A stretch of DNA of 64,000 nt, from assembly GCF_037126465.1 (NCBI RefSeq), contig NW_026999320.1, forward strand, positions 2,666,001 through 2,730,000, given 5' to 3'. Positions 33,665 to 45,226 of this stretch are shown here, one piece after another; the first letter of the stretch is position 1; every line of letters starts with the position of its first letter. The position numbers and the translations under genes were made by a program. The DNA is from Ornithodoros turicata. Taxonomy: Eukaryota; Arthropoda; Arachnida; Ixodida; Argasidae. The notes beneath the pieces were generated by a model that was given only the letters and a program-made list of their open reading frames with translations, did not search any database and was not told where the DNA came from.

Positions 33665-34560
33665 CCCCATTGCGTTCTCATTCTTTTCCCCAGGGTTTGT
33701 GCTGCCTGGGCTCTAATTTCAAGTTACTACTTCGGCACTTCTCCTCTGGTCCGCGCCGAATCTTACAAATACTTAGGTATAGCACTAACTGTAGACCTTT
33801 CATGGTCCCAACACATTTCCCATATTGTCGCCGACGCTAACCGTTCCCTTGGCTTCCTTCAACGCAATCTTAGGCTTGCGCCCTCTCATGTAAAAAAGCT
33901 TGCTTACACGACTTTCATCCGGCCAAAACTTGAGTATGCTTCGCCTATCTGGACCCCTACCAGGACTACCTTTCCTCTGCAGTTGAACGAGTACAAAATC
34001 GAGCTGTTCGTTTTGTCACTAACTCATATGGCTACGAGACTAGCATTTCCGCTCTTCGGAGTGACCTTGCTCTCCCTAGCTTATCGTTGCGCCGTATCCA
34101 ATCGGGATTTTCGCTTTTTCACAAAATCTATCACAACCATTTCTTAAGTACATCTCTATTACAGCCTCCGTCCTACGTATCTGAACGTCGTGATCACAAA
34201 AATAAGATTTGCTTACATAAGTAAAATACCCTTTACTGCTTCCAGTCGTTTATTCCGCGATTGTCAAGACTCTGGAATGACCTTCCCCGCCATGTAGCAC
34301 TTTTCGCAAATCATCCCCAGTTTCAGGCGGCCATCACCAATTTGTTATCTCTCCCCTAACTCGTCTTTACGTTTTCTTTTTCTCGCGCTGTTGTTCACGG
34401 CATCTATAAATGTACACCCTTGCTGGTTTTTGCTTTATGTCTTGATGCTATGTCTTCATGTCTGCTTTATGTCTCTTGCTAGTGTTGTATTTCCTTTTTT
34501 TTAGTATGTTTGACGTTTCTTTTGCTGTTTGCCGATCATGATAATTACTTTTCCCGTTTT
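33665..34560 (+). pseudogene. CR1/Jockey-like LINE C-terminal fragment and 3' end
   Basis: The frame at 33740-34140 contains SYKYLGIALTVDLSWSQHI, LGFLQRNLRLAP and LEYASPIWTP, the region after the catalytic palm. Further on, in another frame, comes LWNDLPRHVALFA near 34270, the usual C-terminal motif, then a 3' UTR. It belongs to the same family as 28772-29487: both contain the TTCTCA...TTTCCYCCAGG junction. They may be halves of one element or independent truncated copies. Confidence 0.8.
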
Positions 34561-34639
34561 CTACAGTGTTATTGCAACCGCACAGATTTCGGCTTAGCCG
34601 CATTAATGCGTTTGATCTGCGTAGAACGTCTTACGTGTA

Positions 34640-34775
34640 TCTTCGCTCCGCCCTGAACACGGAGGAGAAGTAAGGAGACCGAACTCGGCTGGAGAATGAC
34701 GTCCCGATTCCTCGAGTCTCTTGTTGGCCGCGGCGCGGCGCTCGCGTTCCCTCCGGTACTAGCTCCGCGAAATCT
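34640..34775 (-). repeat. Dispersed GC-rich repeat, inverted copy of 36954-37072
   Basis: The reverse complement shares GCGAGCGCCGCGCCGCGG, GACTCGAGGAATCGGGAC and TTACTTCTCCTCCGTG with 36954-37072. Family unknown. Confidence 0.6.
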
Positions 34776-36120
34776 CCTGGAAGGCAATGCGCTGTTTGTC
34801 CTCGAATACGAGTGCTTGTGTAATAAAAATTAACAACGATTTCTCCAATAATGAGTTAATGTTTTCTGGTCAGCTCCAATCTTGTTTTGCAATTTATGTT
34901 GCCTCGTTTTCGTGTCATATGTGGGACCTACTCCAAAGGAAGCAAAGTTTGTGCTGAAAAGCAACATTTAAATGCCGTGGAGGGAATGATGTGTTTGAAG
35001 ATCTGTAAAGTTTCCGGACGCGATCTTTTCGGAATATGTGGGAATTTCTATGTGGTGTCGCCGCATAAGCGGGGACTAGGAAAGTTTTATCTGCGTACGT
35101 GTGAAGCAATTAAGAGAACTTCGTGTATGGCGACAGTTTTAGTGACACGCTATGCTACGGTTTTGGGAACAGAAAAGAAAGTCGGTATGTAGTCTGTAAT
35201 GTGTGTTGTCCAACACTGACATCTTGAATAACACTGACTTTTGATGTTCAGTTCCATGCGTAGGAATTTCAATTTACTTTAGCACAAGCATGCTACTCAA
35301 CACGCTACACCAGGTATTCTACCCAAGCTAAAAAAGACCCAAATCCAGTAGATATGGGCTTCACAGCCCAACCGGACACCAAGATGAAAATCGTCTTCGG
35401 GAAACTGAAGTACGTGTCCTATACCGCGTTTGCAAACCTGTGACAGAAAGTGCGAAAGTTCTGGCACCTTGGCATTAACTCCATGTGTGGTGTCATGTGA
35501 AATGTAACTCTATCCTCTGTACACTAGCGGATGCTTTACAATTACGACAAAAAGTTCCCGTTTGCCAAAACGTTCTGCACGCGACGCGGGTGGTAGAAAC
35601 GCGCGCTACGATGCGTCGTGCTACAGCTGGAATCCATTTGTGCTCAATTACATCATTTCCTCACGCTGCGAGATGTTCGTGGGAAGTAATAATAATCAGT
35701 GCACACCATTAACAATGTAGATCTCGCAGTCGTGCCTGGCCAGTCATGCAACTTATACTCATCCTGTACGATGTCAAACAACAACCTTTGTGCTCCTTCG
35801 GGTGTCTTTTTATCTCAAATAAAACAAAACGTACTTCCGCGATTCTTAACAACTTCCTAACTGCGAGAGCACTACGCTTATTTACCCATTCAAGCCTTCG
35901 AGCAAACGCGGATCCCCCTTGACGGCGGCTTCCCCACATTGTAAAATGAAAGCCTCCCGCTTTGCACCAACAAGGACTCCAGGCGAAAAATGCAAAGAGA
36001 GATCGTTCCTTGATACACGAGAATCGTGTTTCCTTATCAAAATATGTTTTCCTGCTTGCACTGGACACACTAGTAAGTCTGACACAGCGCATTACAAGCA
36101 CGTCATTTCAGAGGAGCAAG
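34776..36120. other. Intron sequence, no recognised gene
   Basis: Frames at 34887-35192 (+) and 35709-36101 (-) are unremarkable and match no family I know. Confidence 0.35.
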
Positions 36121-36128
36121 TACCTGAC

Positions 36129-36945
36129 CAGAGCCGTATATTAAAAGGGAGTCTGGCCATTGGGAGGAGTCACAAAAAGAGGCTCGACTTGTCAATCACA
36201 GTTTCGCTCCACTGATTAGTTTGCTCTTTATCAAGGGGGTCGCCATAACCCCTCACTGCCACCCAAAATGGCGACGAAAACAGACACAGTGAAGCGGGGA
36301 TTTCGTGACAAAAAATTTTCACAGACTACTCTGATTTTACGCTGCAAATGTACGTCCTCATATACGTTTCTTAGAAATCAGTTTCAACTAATGCTCATCC
36401 ATCGATATCTAACCGAAAATAATACGTTTTGTCGCCGGTGTTAGGCCTAGTGAACACGGCGATCACAACGAAATCATAACAAAAACGACGCTGTGCTGTA
36501 CAATCTTATATTTAATTGCTGGATTTCAAGTATATAAACATTATTGCCTCTTATATTCCAACTATTCATGTAGATTTGATTAAAAATCATACCGACAACA
36601 GAGTGTGTCCCAGCAGGTGGTTCTGCCGGCAGCGGTACAACGACGAAAGCAGACGACAATTCCCGACGTGCCTTACGCTCCCTAGGTGGCGCTCATCAAA
36701 TTGGCACCAAAAATCCACCAATTTTGCAGATTGCGAGAGCTATCCATTTCAATCCCATCCAATCCACTTGCCACCCAAAATGGCGCTGCCCATGTTGGAT
36801 AAGGGGGCAAATAGTGAGGATAGGCTGATTGATAGCGCCCCATATTTCAAGACTTCATTGGTCGGAAAGCTGAAAAAAGTAGGCGGAGCTTCAGGTATAG
36901 GCATGACCCATTAATGGCCAGACTCCCTTTTAATATACGGCTCTG
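36129..36945. mobile_element. hAT-type MITE, 817 bp, with perfect 8-bp duplication
   Basis: Ends are a 33-bp inverted repeat (36129-36161 and 36913-36945) starting CAGAGCCGTATATTAAAAGG, with no mismatch seen. TACCTGAC occurs on both sides (36121-36128 and 36946-36953). The 8-bp duplication and CAG-start fit hAT. No transposase. The motif CCACCCAAAATGGCG occurs near both ends internally (about 36259 and 36770). It is inserted in the GC-rich dispersed repeat. Confidence 0.9.
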
Positions 36946-36953
36946 TACCTGAC

Positions 36954-37072
36954 GGAGCGCGAGCGCCGCGCCGCGGACACAATTAGACTCGAGGAATCGG
37001 GACCACACTTTTTCAACGGCGGCGCGGCAGAGTTCGGTCCCTTTACTTCTCCTCCGTGGTCCTGAAGGACGT
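36954..37072 (+). repeat. Dispersed GC-rich repeat, copy 2
   Basis: Partner of 34640-34775 in inverted orientation; its left part was interrupted by the 817-bp MITE. Confidence 0.6.
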
Positions 37073-37679
37073 TGCATTCCAATGACTGGCTGTCAGCGGA
37101 CGTAAGACGCAAACGTAACTGTGTGAACCAGGATTTATGGCCAGCGCACCGCCAGCGCACTCTCTTGCCACTCTGGACAATTAGAGGAGCCCATTTCCGC
37201 TCAGCGGTAGGCGTCGCACGGAGAAGAAAATACTGCTCGCAAGTTCCGAAAAGCTTTTGTCGGGACCTGTACCATACCATGGATTCAACCCGTTCATCAT
37301 TTTCATTTTTTCGTTTCCTCACTGTGTGACGGCTAATTACTTCTTTTTCCACATTACCACCAACACTCCCCACGTAGTAAACTACAGTTCTTCTTGCCGT
37401 TTCTCTGATTCCGGTAAAGAAGGACCTTTGTATGCGTTCCAGCTTCCGTTCCCTTCCGCTTAGTACTTTCATTGCAATGAAACAGTTTATAACACCCTCT
37501 GTTGGGTTAGTTGGTACATATCACTCGTATAGTCAGGACCTGCGCTGCCCGTCCTGTCCACTTGTTTTTCTATTGGGTCTTCGTTTTGCGCTCGTCCTCC
37601 TGCAGCTCGAAACAGTTTACGTTGTGATCCCTCTTCCTCTTGTTTTTTTTCCGACGTGGTTGTCGCTTTTTCTTTTCAG
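37073..37679. other. Intron sequence before exon D
   Basis: No gene recognised. The last ~60 bp before 37680 are pyrimidine-rich, as expected for a splice acceptor. Confidence 0.5.
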
Positions 37680-37853
37680 ATACGTTTCACAGGCAACAGA
37701 GCTACTGGCGTAGAATACGTTAAACGCCCTTTTCCCGGAACTCGTTTAGCAGAAGCAAGACTCGAGGTGATCATCTGTGCAGGCGCCATTGGCACTCCTC
37801 AACTTCTCATGCTGTCTGGTATCGGACGGAAAGCTGAGCTACAACGGCTTCAG
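37680..37853 (+). CDS. GMC oxidoreductase exon D (second signature)
   Basis: 174-bp exon, phase 0 in and out, acceptor TCTTTTCAG, donor GTTTGT. Encodes NRATGVEYVKRPFPG, then LEVIICAGAIGTPQLLMLSG, which is the second GMC signature (GAxxxPxLLxLSGIG), then IGRKAELQRLQ. It joins the RSTATK end of exon C in frame. Confidence 0.95.
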
Positions 37854-38804
37854 GTTTGTTAAAGGTGTCTTTAATGTGGAGTATCTTTTTGTTATATAAT
37901 AGAGGGTCTCCAAAGCTGGTGTCTGCAAAAAGAGCAGCAATGGAGGACCCATTATTCACTCGATTACGTAAAGAAATAACACAGGAAATGATTGAAAGGG
38001 TTACATATAATTAGCAAAGGAGAGTTGGCCAAGTTGATGACGGATGATTCAACATGAAGGGTACTGCAGTGTTTCTTTCTTTCTCTGTTTTCTTTCTTTT
38101 CTTTTTCTTGCAAGACGCTCTGCGAATAATCACTACATATCCGGGATTACCGTACCGGTGAAGGACAAAACCTCTGTCCAGCAGCAGAGTGGTACAGCAG
38201 GCGACTGTGAACACACGAAGGAAGAAAACAAAGGAAAAAATAATAATAAAACAAAAATAATGATACATGCCGGGTTTGCCAGTATCGTGTATGATCTATT
38301 TTTCTGTGACGTTAAGTGAGGGCGGGGATATCGTGGTCACTGACGCTCTTTTGCCGATCACTTGATCCAATCGCATTGTGCTCCCTAAAGTCGATAATTA
38401 AAATGTTGATTAATCTATTCCTGTTAATTAGCCCCCTAATCAAGATAAATGTAGCAGCCACATCGAGTAATTCAATGTCAAAAGTCAAAGCGTCCTAAGG
38501 CAACTCCCTTTTTTGATGAAAATTCGTTGCAAATAAAAAGAACTGCGCTGTATATTGACGAGCACGATGTTACTGTATCCAACATCGGATACTTCTGGGC
38601 TTTGTAAGAGACTCCATGTACGAAGGCATTTCACTCTCCTTCCAGAACACTCTTTTACACTCCTTCCTTGACACTCTTTTACAGCTCATTCGATTATATC
38701 TTAGAACTACAGCCATGTAAATTCGACGGCAGGTTGTACAGGGAACGCTCAGCAAGTAGTCCCGACAACGCTTTTGAATGAAGGGTGAATGAATGCCGAA
38801 GCTT
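37854..38804. other. Intron sequence, no recognised gene
   Basis: T-rich runs near 38070-38110. Nothing else seen. Confidence 0.4.
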
Positions 38805-39096
38805 TTAAATACCAATAATAACAATTAATAATTAAGGGTTTACGTCGCGAGACAACTGTGATCATGAGCGACGCCAAAGAGATCGGTCTGTGGATTGCTT
38901 TTGCCCACCTGAGTGTTGTTTAACGTGCGATGAAAGCTCACCACAGGGCAGCCCGTAATTAACGTCCCTCGCGGAAGACGGTGTGTCTAGGTAACTTGAA
39001 CCCTGCCACTAAGTTGCAAGCGTCCTCGGCCGGGTTCGAACGCGCGATCTCGCAATCAGAAGGCGAACACGCTACCAACTGAGCCACCGAGGCCGG
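38805..39096 (-). mobile_element. tRNA-derived SINE (copy 1)
   Basis: On the minus strand the 5' end reads CCTCGGTGGCTCAGTTGGTA (box A, about 39092-39073), followed by an anticodon-arm-like region and GCGTTCGAACCCG (box B, 39043-39031) and a complementary CCGAGG. The tRNA-unrelated body ends in an AT-rich tail (ATTATTAATTGTTATTATT). Two further copies share the body. The anticodon position reads CTG, hinting at a tRNA-Gln ancestor, but the arm has a mismatch. Confidence 0.85.
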
Positions 39097-39192
39097 TGAA
39101 GCTTTTAAGTATAGCAATATACTGTAAGTATAGTATTCTTCAATATAACGCAACAATGAGGAAAGTGATATCGCAAGGTCACTATGTCATTA

Positions 39193-40291
39193 TACAGGGT
39201 GTCCCAGAAAACATGTAATTGAATTCTAATAAATAAAAAAAAAATACAACCTACAGTCATGCAGTCAATGGCATTTGTTCTTGCTGGGTTTTTGCCACCT
39301 CCTGATGGGAATTTTGTGTAATATAAGTTTAATTATGTAAATTTTTGCGAGCTTAAGTCGGAAATTCGCCTGCTCAATGAGCGGAAGTCATCCCCATATC
39401 ATCGTCATCATGTATTTCTCTCTCTCTCGCGCGCGCACTTTTTTACCCCGCCAATGTGAAGAGCGTGTCTAATTTACTCAAATTAATGATAATTGACAGG
39501 GGTATTCAGGAGCTATCCCATCGAAAAAAAAAATAGCCTAACATCATGCTCTACGGAAGTCGCACAGAATAGCGCACGATGAATTTTTCAACGCAGTCTT
39601 TGTCAGTCCGACGAAAGGTGGTTGGAAACACAGCCCACTCCGGCATCGCAGAAAGAGATAACACAGACACGGCTTTTCACGTCCGACTTTCGCTGGGATA
39701 ATGCTTTCCCTCTCCCAATTTTAGAAACTGTTACTTTTTCTACTATCACTCTGTGGGCTTGGTTCGGAACCTCCTTTCGTCGGAATGAGAGCGATTGCGC
39801 TCATAAACCCAAGCAGCAAAATGTACTGAAAGTCGAGGCAATACGGGTGGACGGGTAGGTGGAAGGCCTTGAACAGACTCGAGAAACTAAAGAACATTGA
39901 TAAGACACATACCGTCCACCCCTATTGCACTCGACTTTCAGTACATTGTGCTTCTTGGGAAGTCATCGCGCGTTATGATACGGTGTTCCGAAAAGCAAGA
40001 TATTCGGCTATTTTTTCCAGTGGGATAGCTCGTGAATATCACTGTCAATTATCATGAATTTAAGTAAATTCGGGAGGCTCTTCACAGTGGTGGGGTAAGA
40101 AAGTAACCTTTACTTGGCAAATTTCCGAGTTCAGTTCGCAAATATTTATATAATTAAACTTGGGGTACATGACATTAACTTTAGAAGGTGGCAAAAACCT
40201 AATAAGAACAAATGCCGTAGACCACATGATTCTAGGTGGCGTAGTTTTTTTTTATTATAATTCAATGACACGTTTCCTGGGACACACTGTA
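39193..40291. mobile_element. Mariner-like palindromic element (TA-flanked, CAGGGTGTCCCA ends)
   Basis: Ends are TACAGGGTGTCCCAGAAAAC and the inverse, TTTCCTGGGACACACTGTA, each next to TA (39191-39192, 40292-40293). The two halves mirror each other almost throughout: for example GGCATTTGTTCTT at about 39268 pairs with AAGAACAAATGCC near 40184-40196, and CCCAAGCAGCAAAATGTACT near 39807 pairs with AGTACATTGTGCTTCTTGGG near 39940. No transposase. The left half carries an extra ~200-bp insertion. Confidence 0.8.
39603..39795. mobile_element. Small insertion in the left arm of the palindromic element
   Basis: This part has no mirror in the right half. Its ends are themselves inverted: CAGTCCGACGAAAGG near 39604 and CCTTTCGTCGGAATG near 39774. 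Exact limits not resolved. Confidence 0.5.
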
Positions 40292-40514
40292 TAAGGTTCT
40301 TCTTGGAGAGCAGTTGGCGAAACAGTGAACGGGTGAGAATGAGCAATATTAACAGTTGGATTGAGCTGAATGCCGCGAATTGGAACTGCAACAAGCATGT
40401 CCGAAATTCAAGTATAAATTCCTACAATGAAGAAGAGACTCGCGCAGGCACAAACACTGAGAAACACCTTACTGATGACATGTCGGAAAGCATTTGAGTC
40501 GTGTCTTTAGTTTC

Positions 40515-40755
40515 CTTTGCACATTGAATCTCGATGCCGCTCTCGTTAGCGTACCCGCCTGCTGATCTGAAGATCGCGGGCTCAAATCTCGCCGACGACA
40601 GTCGCAACTTGGCGGAAGGGTACAAGTTGGCTTGACACGCCGTCTCTCGTGAGGGACGTTAAATACGGTGTGCCGTGTTTGCCGAAGGAGTATCAGCAAC
40701 GCGTTTCGGGATTTCGACACATGTTCGAACCCTCAGGTGAACAAAATTAATCCGC
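40515..40755 (+). mobile_element. tRNA-derived SINE (copy 2)
   Basis: TTAGCGTACCCGCCTGCTGA, then GCGGGCTCAAATC (box B-like), then a body sharing GGCTTGACACGCCGTC, GTGAGGGACGTTAA and GTGTGCCGT with the SINEs at 38.9 and 61.1 kb. Box A is partly decayed. Confidence 0.75.
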
Positions 40756-41021
40756 AGGCACGACCAGATGTAAAGCCCTGACTTACATACTTTAAATTTT
40801 TTTTTATCTAAAAGGAGCCCTGCAGTGCATGACAGCATGTGACGAAAAATAGTTCGAGCGAAGTAAAAGGAACTCTGTCATATTTGACGCTTTAGTATCG
40901 TTTGGCACGACGTAACAAGCAAACTCCGTCAAAGCACACATCTCTATTGAACGGGTGTGGTGCATTGAAGCCCACATGGAATGCATAATAAAGCTAAAAC
41001 ACATCGAGTGAACAGGGCTAA

Positions 41022-41108
41022 CCCGTACGAAAATTCCGGAATCAAATTGGAATCCGGCCCTGATCCCGGATGGCTGATCCGGTTTGATTCCTAAATTGGG
41101 CAGGATCA
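41022..41108. mobile_element. 5' end fragment of the CCCGTACGAAA element family
   Basis: CCCGTACGAAAATTCCGGAA and a following stretch with GATCCGG and CCTAAATTGGGCAGGA match the left end of the element at 21022. The other end is not present. Confidence 0.75.
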
Positions 41109-41195
41109 CTGATCAGCATATGATAAAATTTTGATAAAGTTTTATTCAAAATAACAACAAATATAAACAAAAAAAACAAAAAACAAAATAACAAA

Positions 41196-41231
41196 ATAGC
41201 AACGACGTTCGCTTGCGAACGTCGTTGCTAT
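41196..41231. repeat. Perfect 17-bp inverted repeat before a splice acceptor
   Basis: ATAGCAACGACGTTCGC and its exact inverse separated by TT. It ends 16 bp before exon E. Confidence 0.9.
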
Positions 41232-41247
41232 CTCATCTACCCTACAG

Positions 41248-41392
41248 ATTCCACTGCTCGCAGACCTGCCAGTGGGCGAAAACCTTCAGGACCATCCTAT
41301 TATCGGAGGAGTATCAGCAACGATGTGCGGAAACCATGGCATCGACACGAGAAATCTATCTATGGTTACGGACTACATAATCAACAGATCTG
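41248..41392 (+). CDS. GMC oxidoreductase exon E
   Basis: 145-bp exon, acceptor CCCTACAG, donor GTACGG, phase 0 in and 1 out. Begins IPLLADLPVGENLQDHP, the strongly conserved GMC motif (DLPVGxNLQDH), then GGVSATMCGNHG and NLSMVTDYIINRS. A second AG inside the exon (CTCGCAG) would shift the frame, so the upstream acceptor is preferred. Confidence 0.95.
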
Positions 41393-41694
41393 GTACGGTC
41401 TACTTCTGACTATACGCAAACGCCGCTTGTTAATATATAATATTTGTCTAGTCATCGCCTTGTTACATGGAGCAAACTGTGCTCTAAACGCAGACACTCA
41501 AGGTTTACACCCCTCACTCACCGGCCGCGGTTCTTTGGTTACTCGTGCGGTGAGGTGGAAACGACCGGAGGACAGGGCCCCCAAATGACAAAAGGTTGCA
41601 CGTACGCCAATCTCGTGCAATCTCGTACGCATATCGAACTCTACGTCAATTGTCAATCGTCATCGTCAATCGTGCGCCAATCGTACGCACAAGC

Positions 41695-41800
41695 TCCAAT
41701 GTCATATCCTGGGTTGAATGCGACGACTGCTCTATGCAATACGTTGGTGAAACCGGCCAACGAATGAACAACCGCCTTACAGGCCATAGAAGCGTGGTGG
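41695..41800 (+). pseudogene. Penelope-like GIY-YIG endonuclease fragment
   Basis: Encodes VISWVECDDCSMQYVGETGQ then RMNNRLTGHRS. The Cys-x2-Cys, QYVGETG and R...HR pattern matches the start of the GIY-YIG endonuclease of Penelope-like elements (the first Tyr-containing motif is altered). No reverse transcriptase is nearby. A GTG/GGT triplet repeat follows at 41794-41812. Confidence 0.7.
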
Positions 41801-42319
41801 TGGTGGTGGTGGCGCAACAGGTATGCTCATGTGCGATGTCTTCCGGGAGACTAAGGATACAACGAAAGCTCTGAAAACGGGTGGTGTCACTGCTGTGTCA
41901 CTTCCGCTCCATTCATATCAGTTTGCTGAATGCTCAGCCACGCGAGAAGGTAGAAATGGGTGAACATATCAGAACATGCGGATAAGGCACAATAAAGCTT
42001 GCACAATACTTCTGCCTTTTATAACTTGAATTGTAATTACACGATAATGGCGTAAATTCCTTGCACGAAGTATGCATGGAAGCCGTAGCTCTGCTACGTA
42101 GCGTAACGTTGAAATTTTGCGTGGACAGTTTTTGCTCCATGTTGGTGTCTGCCCCTGCTTGGCGGCCCCTTTCGGAGCGGACCTCTTAAAATGTAACAAC
42201 TGCAAATTAAACAAAACACACTTAGCTACGCGCTACAACGACATTGTACGCACCTTCAAGAATAGTAATCTTCAATGTAAAACACACAAGAAAGCCCGCT
42301 GTGGTAATAGATAGGTGTT

Positions 42320-44027
42320 CGATGCAGGACAGAACTTTACTTTTTAATGCTGGTCGCGGCGGGAAAGAAGAGTGAATAAGACAGGTAGTCCCAAAGTGAT
42401 ATTGTACTAGATGTTGCTCCTACTGCATCTTTGGGTACCATGAGACCTTCAGGTGCATAATGTTTGGTTGAGGACACACCATAGACCCTTTAGGCTTTGA
42501 GTTTGATGAGCTAATTGTATTCTGCTCGTTGTAACATTGGAGACGAAGAATCATTACGGAATAGTCGGAATAAATGAAACCGTCTGCTCTGCTGCATTTA
42601 CAGTACCGGAAATAGTGCACATTGCTTACTTACACAGATGTTGTTTCGCCGGACACTTTCGTCATCAAAACGAAAACCTTAGTTCGCCAGGACAACGTTT
42701 TTCAAAATGTTCCATTCACTCTCTAAAACGCAATTCTCCATACCGAGGCTCTCATACGTGTTTGAACTTCCACACGCGCACCACTTAATTCGCGAGGGTG
42801 GTGAAAGGGCTTCTGTTGTCGGCTAACTGGGGGAACGGCCGACTTCTGAGGGAGCCCTGACGGCATGTGCCTGAAAGCGTCTGAGGGAAAGCTGTGGTAT
42901 GAAAACCAAAGACAAAATCCAGACACTGAGGCGTCGCGAGGCCAGCTTGCGCCCGTGACAGGGCAAATCTGAAGCGCCCCCTCCCCCCCCCCCCCCCCCC
43001 GCACTGCCGACAGAAGCGTTGTAAACAAAGAAAAGAAAACTCCCATTTCCAATGCCGAGACCGTAAATTCAAATTCTGTTCATTCCTACTTTATACTGCC
43101 CAGCCATCCTATGAGGGCTGTTCGGCGCCCTCTCTGATGAAGGCGCCCAGGAGGCTGCCCCTCTGGCACCTTCATCGCTACGGCTCTGTGGTCGGATTCA
43201 CAAATGCGATCGTAAGTAACGCTAAGATGCGCTAAGACGCCGCAGCCTACGACGCGCGTACGACGCCGGCGTAAGCACGATTCACAAAGCTATCGTAGTG
43301 GAGAGGGCACCGCCTTTGAGGAGGAAGAGGAAGTTGCTCATTTCCTGTCACACGCAACCAGGAGAGAAAGAGGCAACGAATGCGAGACCATGTTTCACTA
43401 TGGTATCGATGACGAAAATCGATGCGATCACACCAATAATAGTCCCGTTAGAAGAAGGACTCGCCTCAAGTGTGCTGTTCCTACACGTGCTCTCGCTACA
43501 TGGGTCTCGCTACACGTGCTCTCGCTACACCCATATTTGCAGCTTTTATGGCTTTTTTTTGACAATTTTATGACAATTTGGAAGGGTGTTACACGATTTT
43601 TGGGGGTGTCTTAGGGTGGAGGATGCTTGAACAATCCGGAGCACAAAATTTAAAAATTTTGCGGAGCACAAAATTTAAGCATTTGTAGAGGGTTATCAAG
43701 CAAAAAAGTGCGTCATTGACGCCACGGGGATGGTCTGGAAGCTTCTGTGGCAAAGTGCAATGCGTGGGCGCGTATTACGGAGTCCTTGTCTGCGGTCTCG
43801 AAATCCACCGCTGCCAAATACACCATTATCTTTCTTAGTAAAGCTGCTCGGGAGCTCTCGCAGCATTCCGCCGTAAGCTGCGAAGATTTTGCCACGCGCG
43901 CCCTTCGTGAACCTACACTTCGTCTTAACTTTCCCGTGCGACAGAGTTACTACAGATTCCGTCGCACGAGCTTTTTGCGAATCCGACCCCTGTCCACGCA
44001 GCGCAGCTGCCACCGGGATTCCTTATC
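42320..44027. other. Intron sequence with low-complexity patches
   Basis: C run at about 42966-43001. Short tandem CTACACGTGCTCTCG units at 43481-43528. Repeated CGCTAAGA/GACGC patches near 43210-43280. No gene recognised. Confidence 0.5.
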
Positions 44028-44100
44028 AGCTCGCGTGGCTTAGTGGTTAGTGTGCTGGCCATATGATCTCGCGAGGACATTCTTTCCTGCGATTATACAC
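44028..44100 (+). repeat. Possible tRNA-like SINE fragment
   Basis: GCGTGGCTTAGTGGTTAGTG resembles a box A/D-arm; a box B is not evident. Confidence 0.35.
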
Positions 44101-45062
44101 GCATAAGCCAAGCATTTGACAAGTTAACGACAGAAGTGCGAGAAAAACTAGGTCACAAACCCAAAGCGTGTGAGCGAGTCATACCACCTTGTTCGCACTT
44201 GGCCGCTCGTCGTATAGAGCCAAATATGTGCGATTTGTTTCCTGAGGTCACCCGACGCTTACAATACATTTCCCTTCGCCCAGTTTGAAATATTTACCTC
44301 GAAATATATCGCATCCACTTTTGGAGCTTGTCTGAGAGATACTTCTTTCTTTTCGTTCTTCATTCATTCCGTCGTATGATATATTTACAGTGGCGTGCAC
44401 TGGCGTTCATTAAATCCCAATGTGTTAACAGTTTACGAGTTTTCCAAGGTTTACGGCATCAAACAAATGCACCCATGCCATAACACGCCTTGTGATTAAC
44501 TCAAGTCTGCTGTAAACAAGTTTTAAGAAATTTGTAGCTAATAGCTGTCGGAAATATGAATATAAGGGTGCACACTAAAAATACAATTGCAAGAATGTCC
44601 TGTCTGCCCCATGCTTGAAGTAGAATTTTCGTGACGTGGTCGGCCAGGTGCATCAGGGTGCGAGCCTGCTGGAGGACGGATGGATCTGTTTTCATGATGC
44701 GGATTGCATAGATTTGTTATTGTGTGTGCCTTCTCCCGAGATTCGAGTGATCATGCGACCAAGGTGCTCTCCGCAGGTGGGCGACATGAAACCACGCGTA
44801 GGCCAGCTGTGGTAATGGCTTATTATCATATCCGAAAGCAAGTCAGAAATTATTATCATTGTTATTTTGTCTCGTACACTGTAATTTTACGTGTGGAGAC
44901 TGGTTCCAATGGAAAGGCATTTCTTGCGATACCATTTTTTGGCTCGTTCCGTTTAGTGCATAGAAAAATATGACGGCTGTCTTGTATTTACGCGGCTTTC
45001 GATGCTTCGTCGAGATTCTTCTCTGTCGTGAATTCTCCTCTGTTCAGCTCAGTCCTGTGCAG

Positions 45063-45226
45063 GTCCCTTGACTGTTGCGGCTGGTGCGGAAAATCAAGCA
45101 TTCCTCAACAGTGCTTTGGCCTCTTCCGGACTGGATCGTCCTGACACGCAGGCCTTCCTTGTGTCGCTTTCGCTAGCAACGGAAGAAGGGGAAGTTACAT
45201 CCAAGTTCCTAGGCGTCAAGCAAGAA
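45063..45226 (+). CDS. GMC oxidoreductase exon F
   Basis: 164-bp exon, acceptor GTGCAG, donor GTGAGT, phase 1 in, 0 out. With the last base of exon E it gives the Gly of GPLTVAAGAENQAF, matching the family's GPLT...AFLNS segment, then RPDTQAFLVSLSLA (compare PDIQFHF in relatives). No stops. Confidence 0.9.

Noticed and set aside
39031..39096. Functional tRNA-Gln gene
   Set aside because: Anticodon stem has a mismatch and the sequence continues into a SINE body shared with other copies.
41268..41392. Alternative acceptor CTCGCAG for GMC exon E
   Set aside because: It would break the phase with exon D and remove the conserved IPLLADLPVG start.
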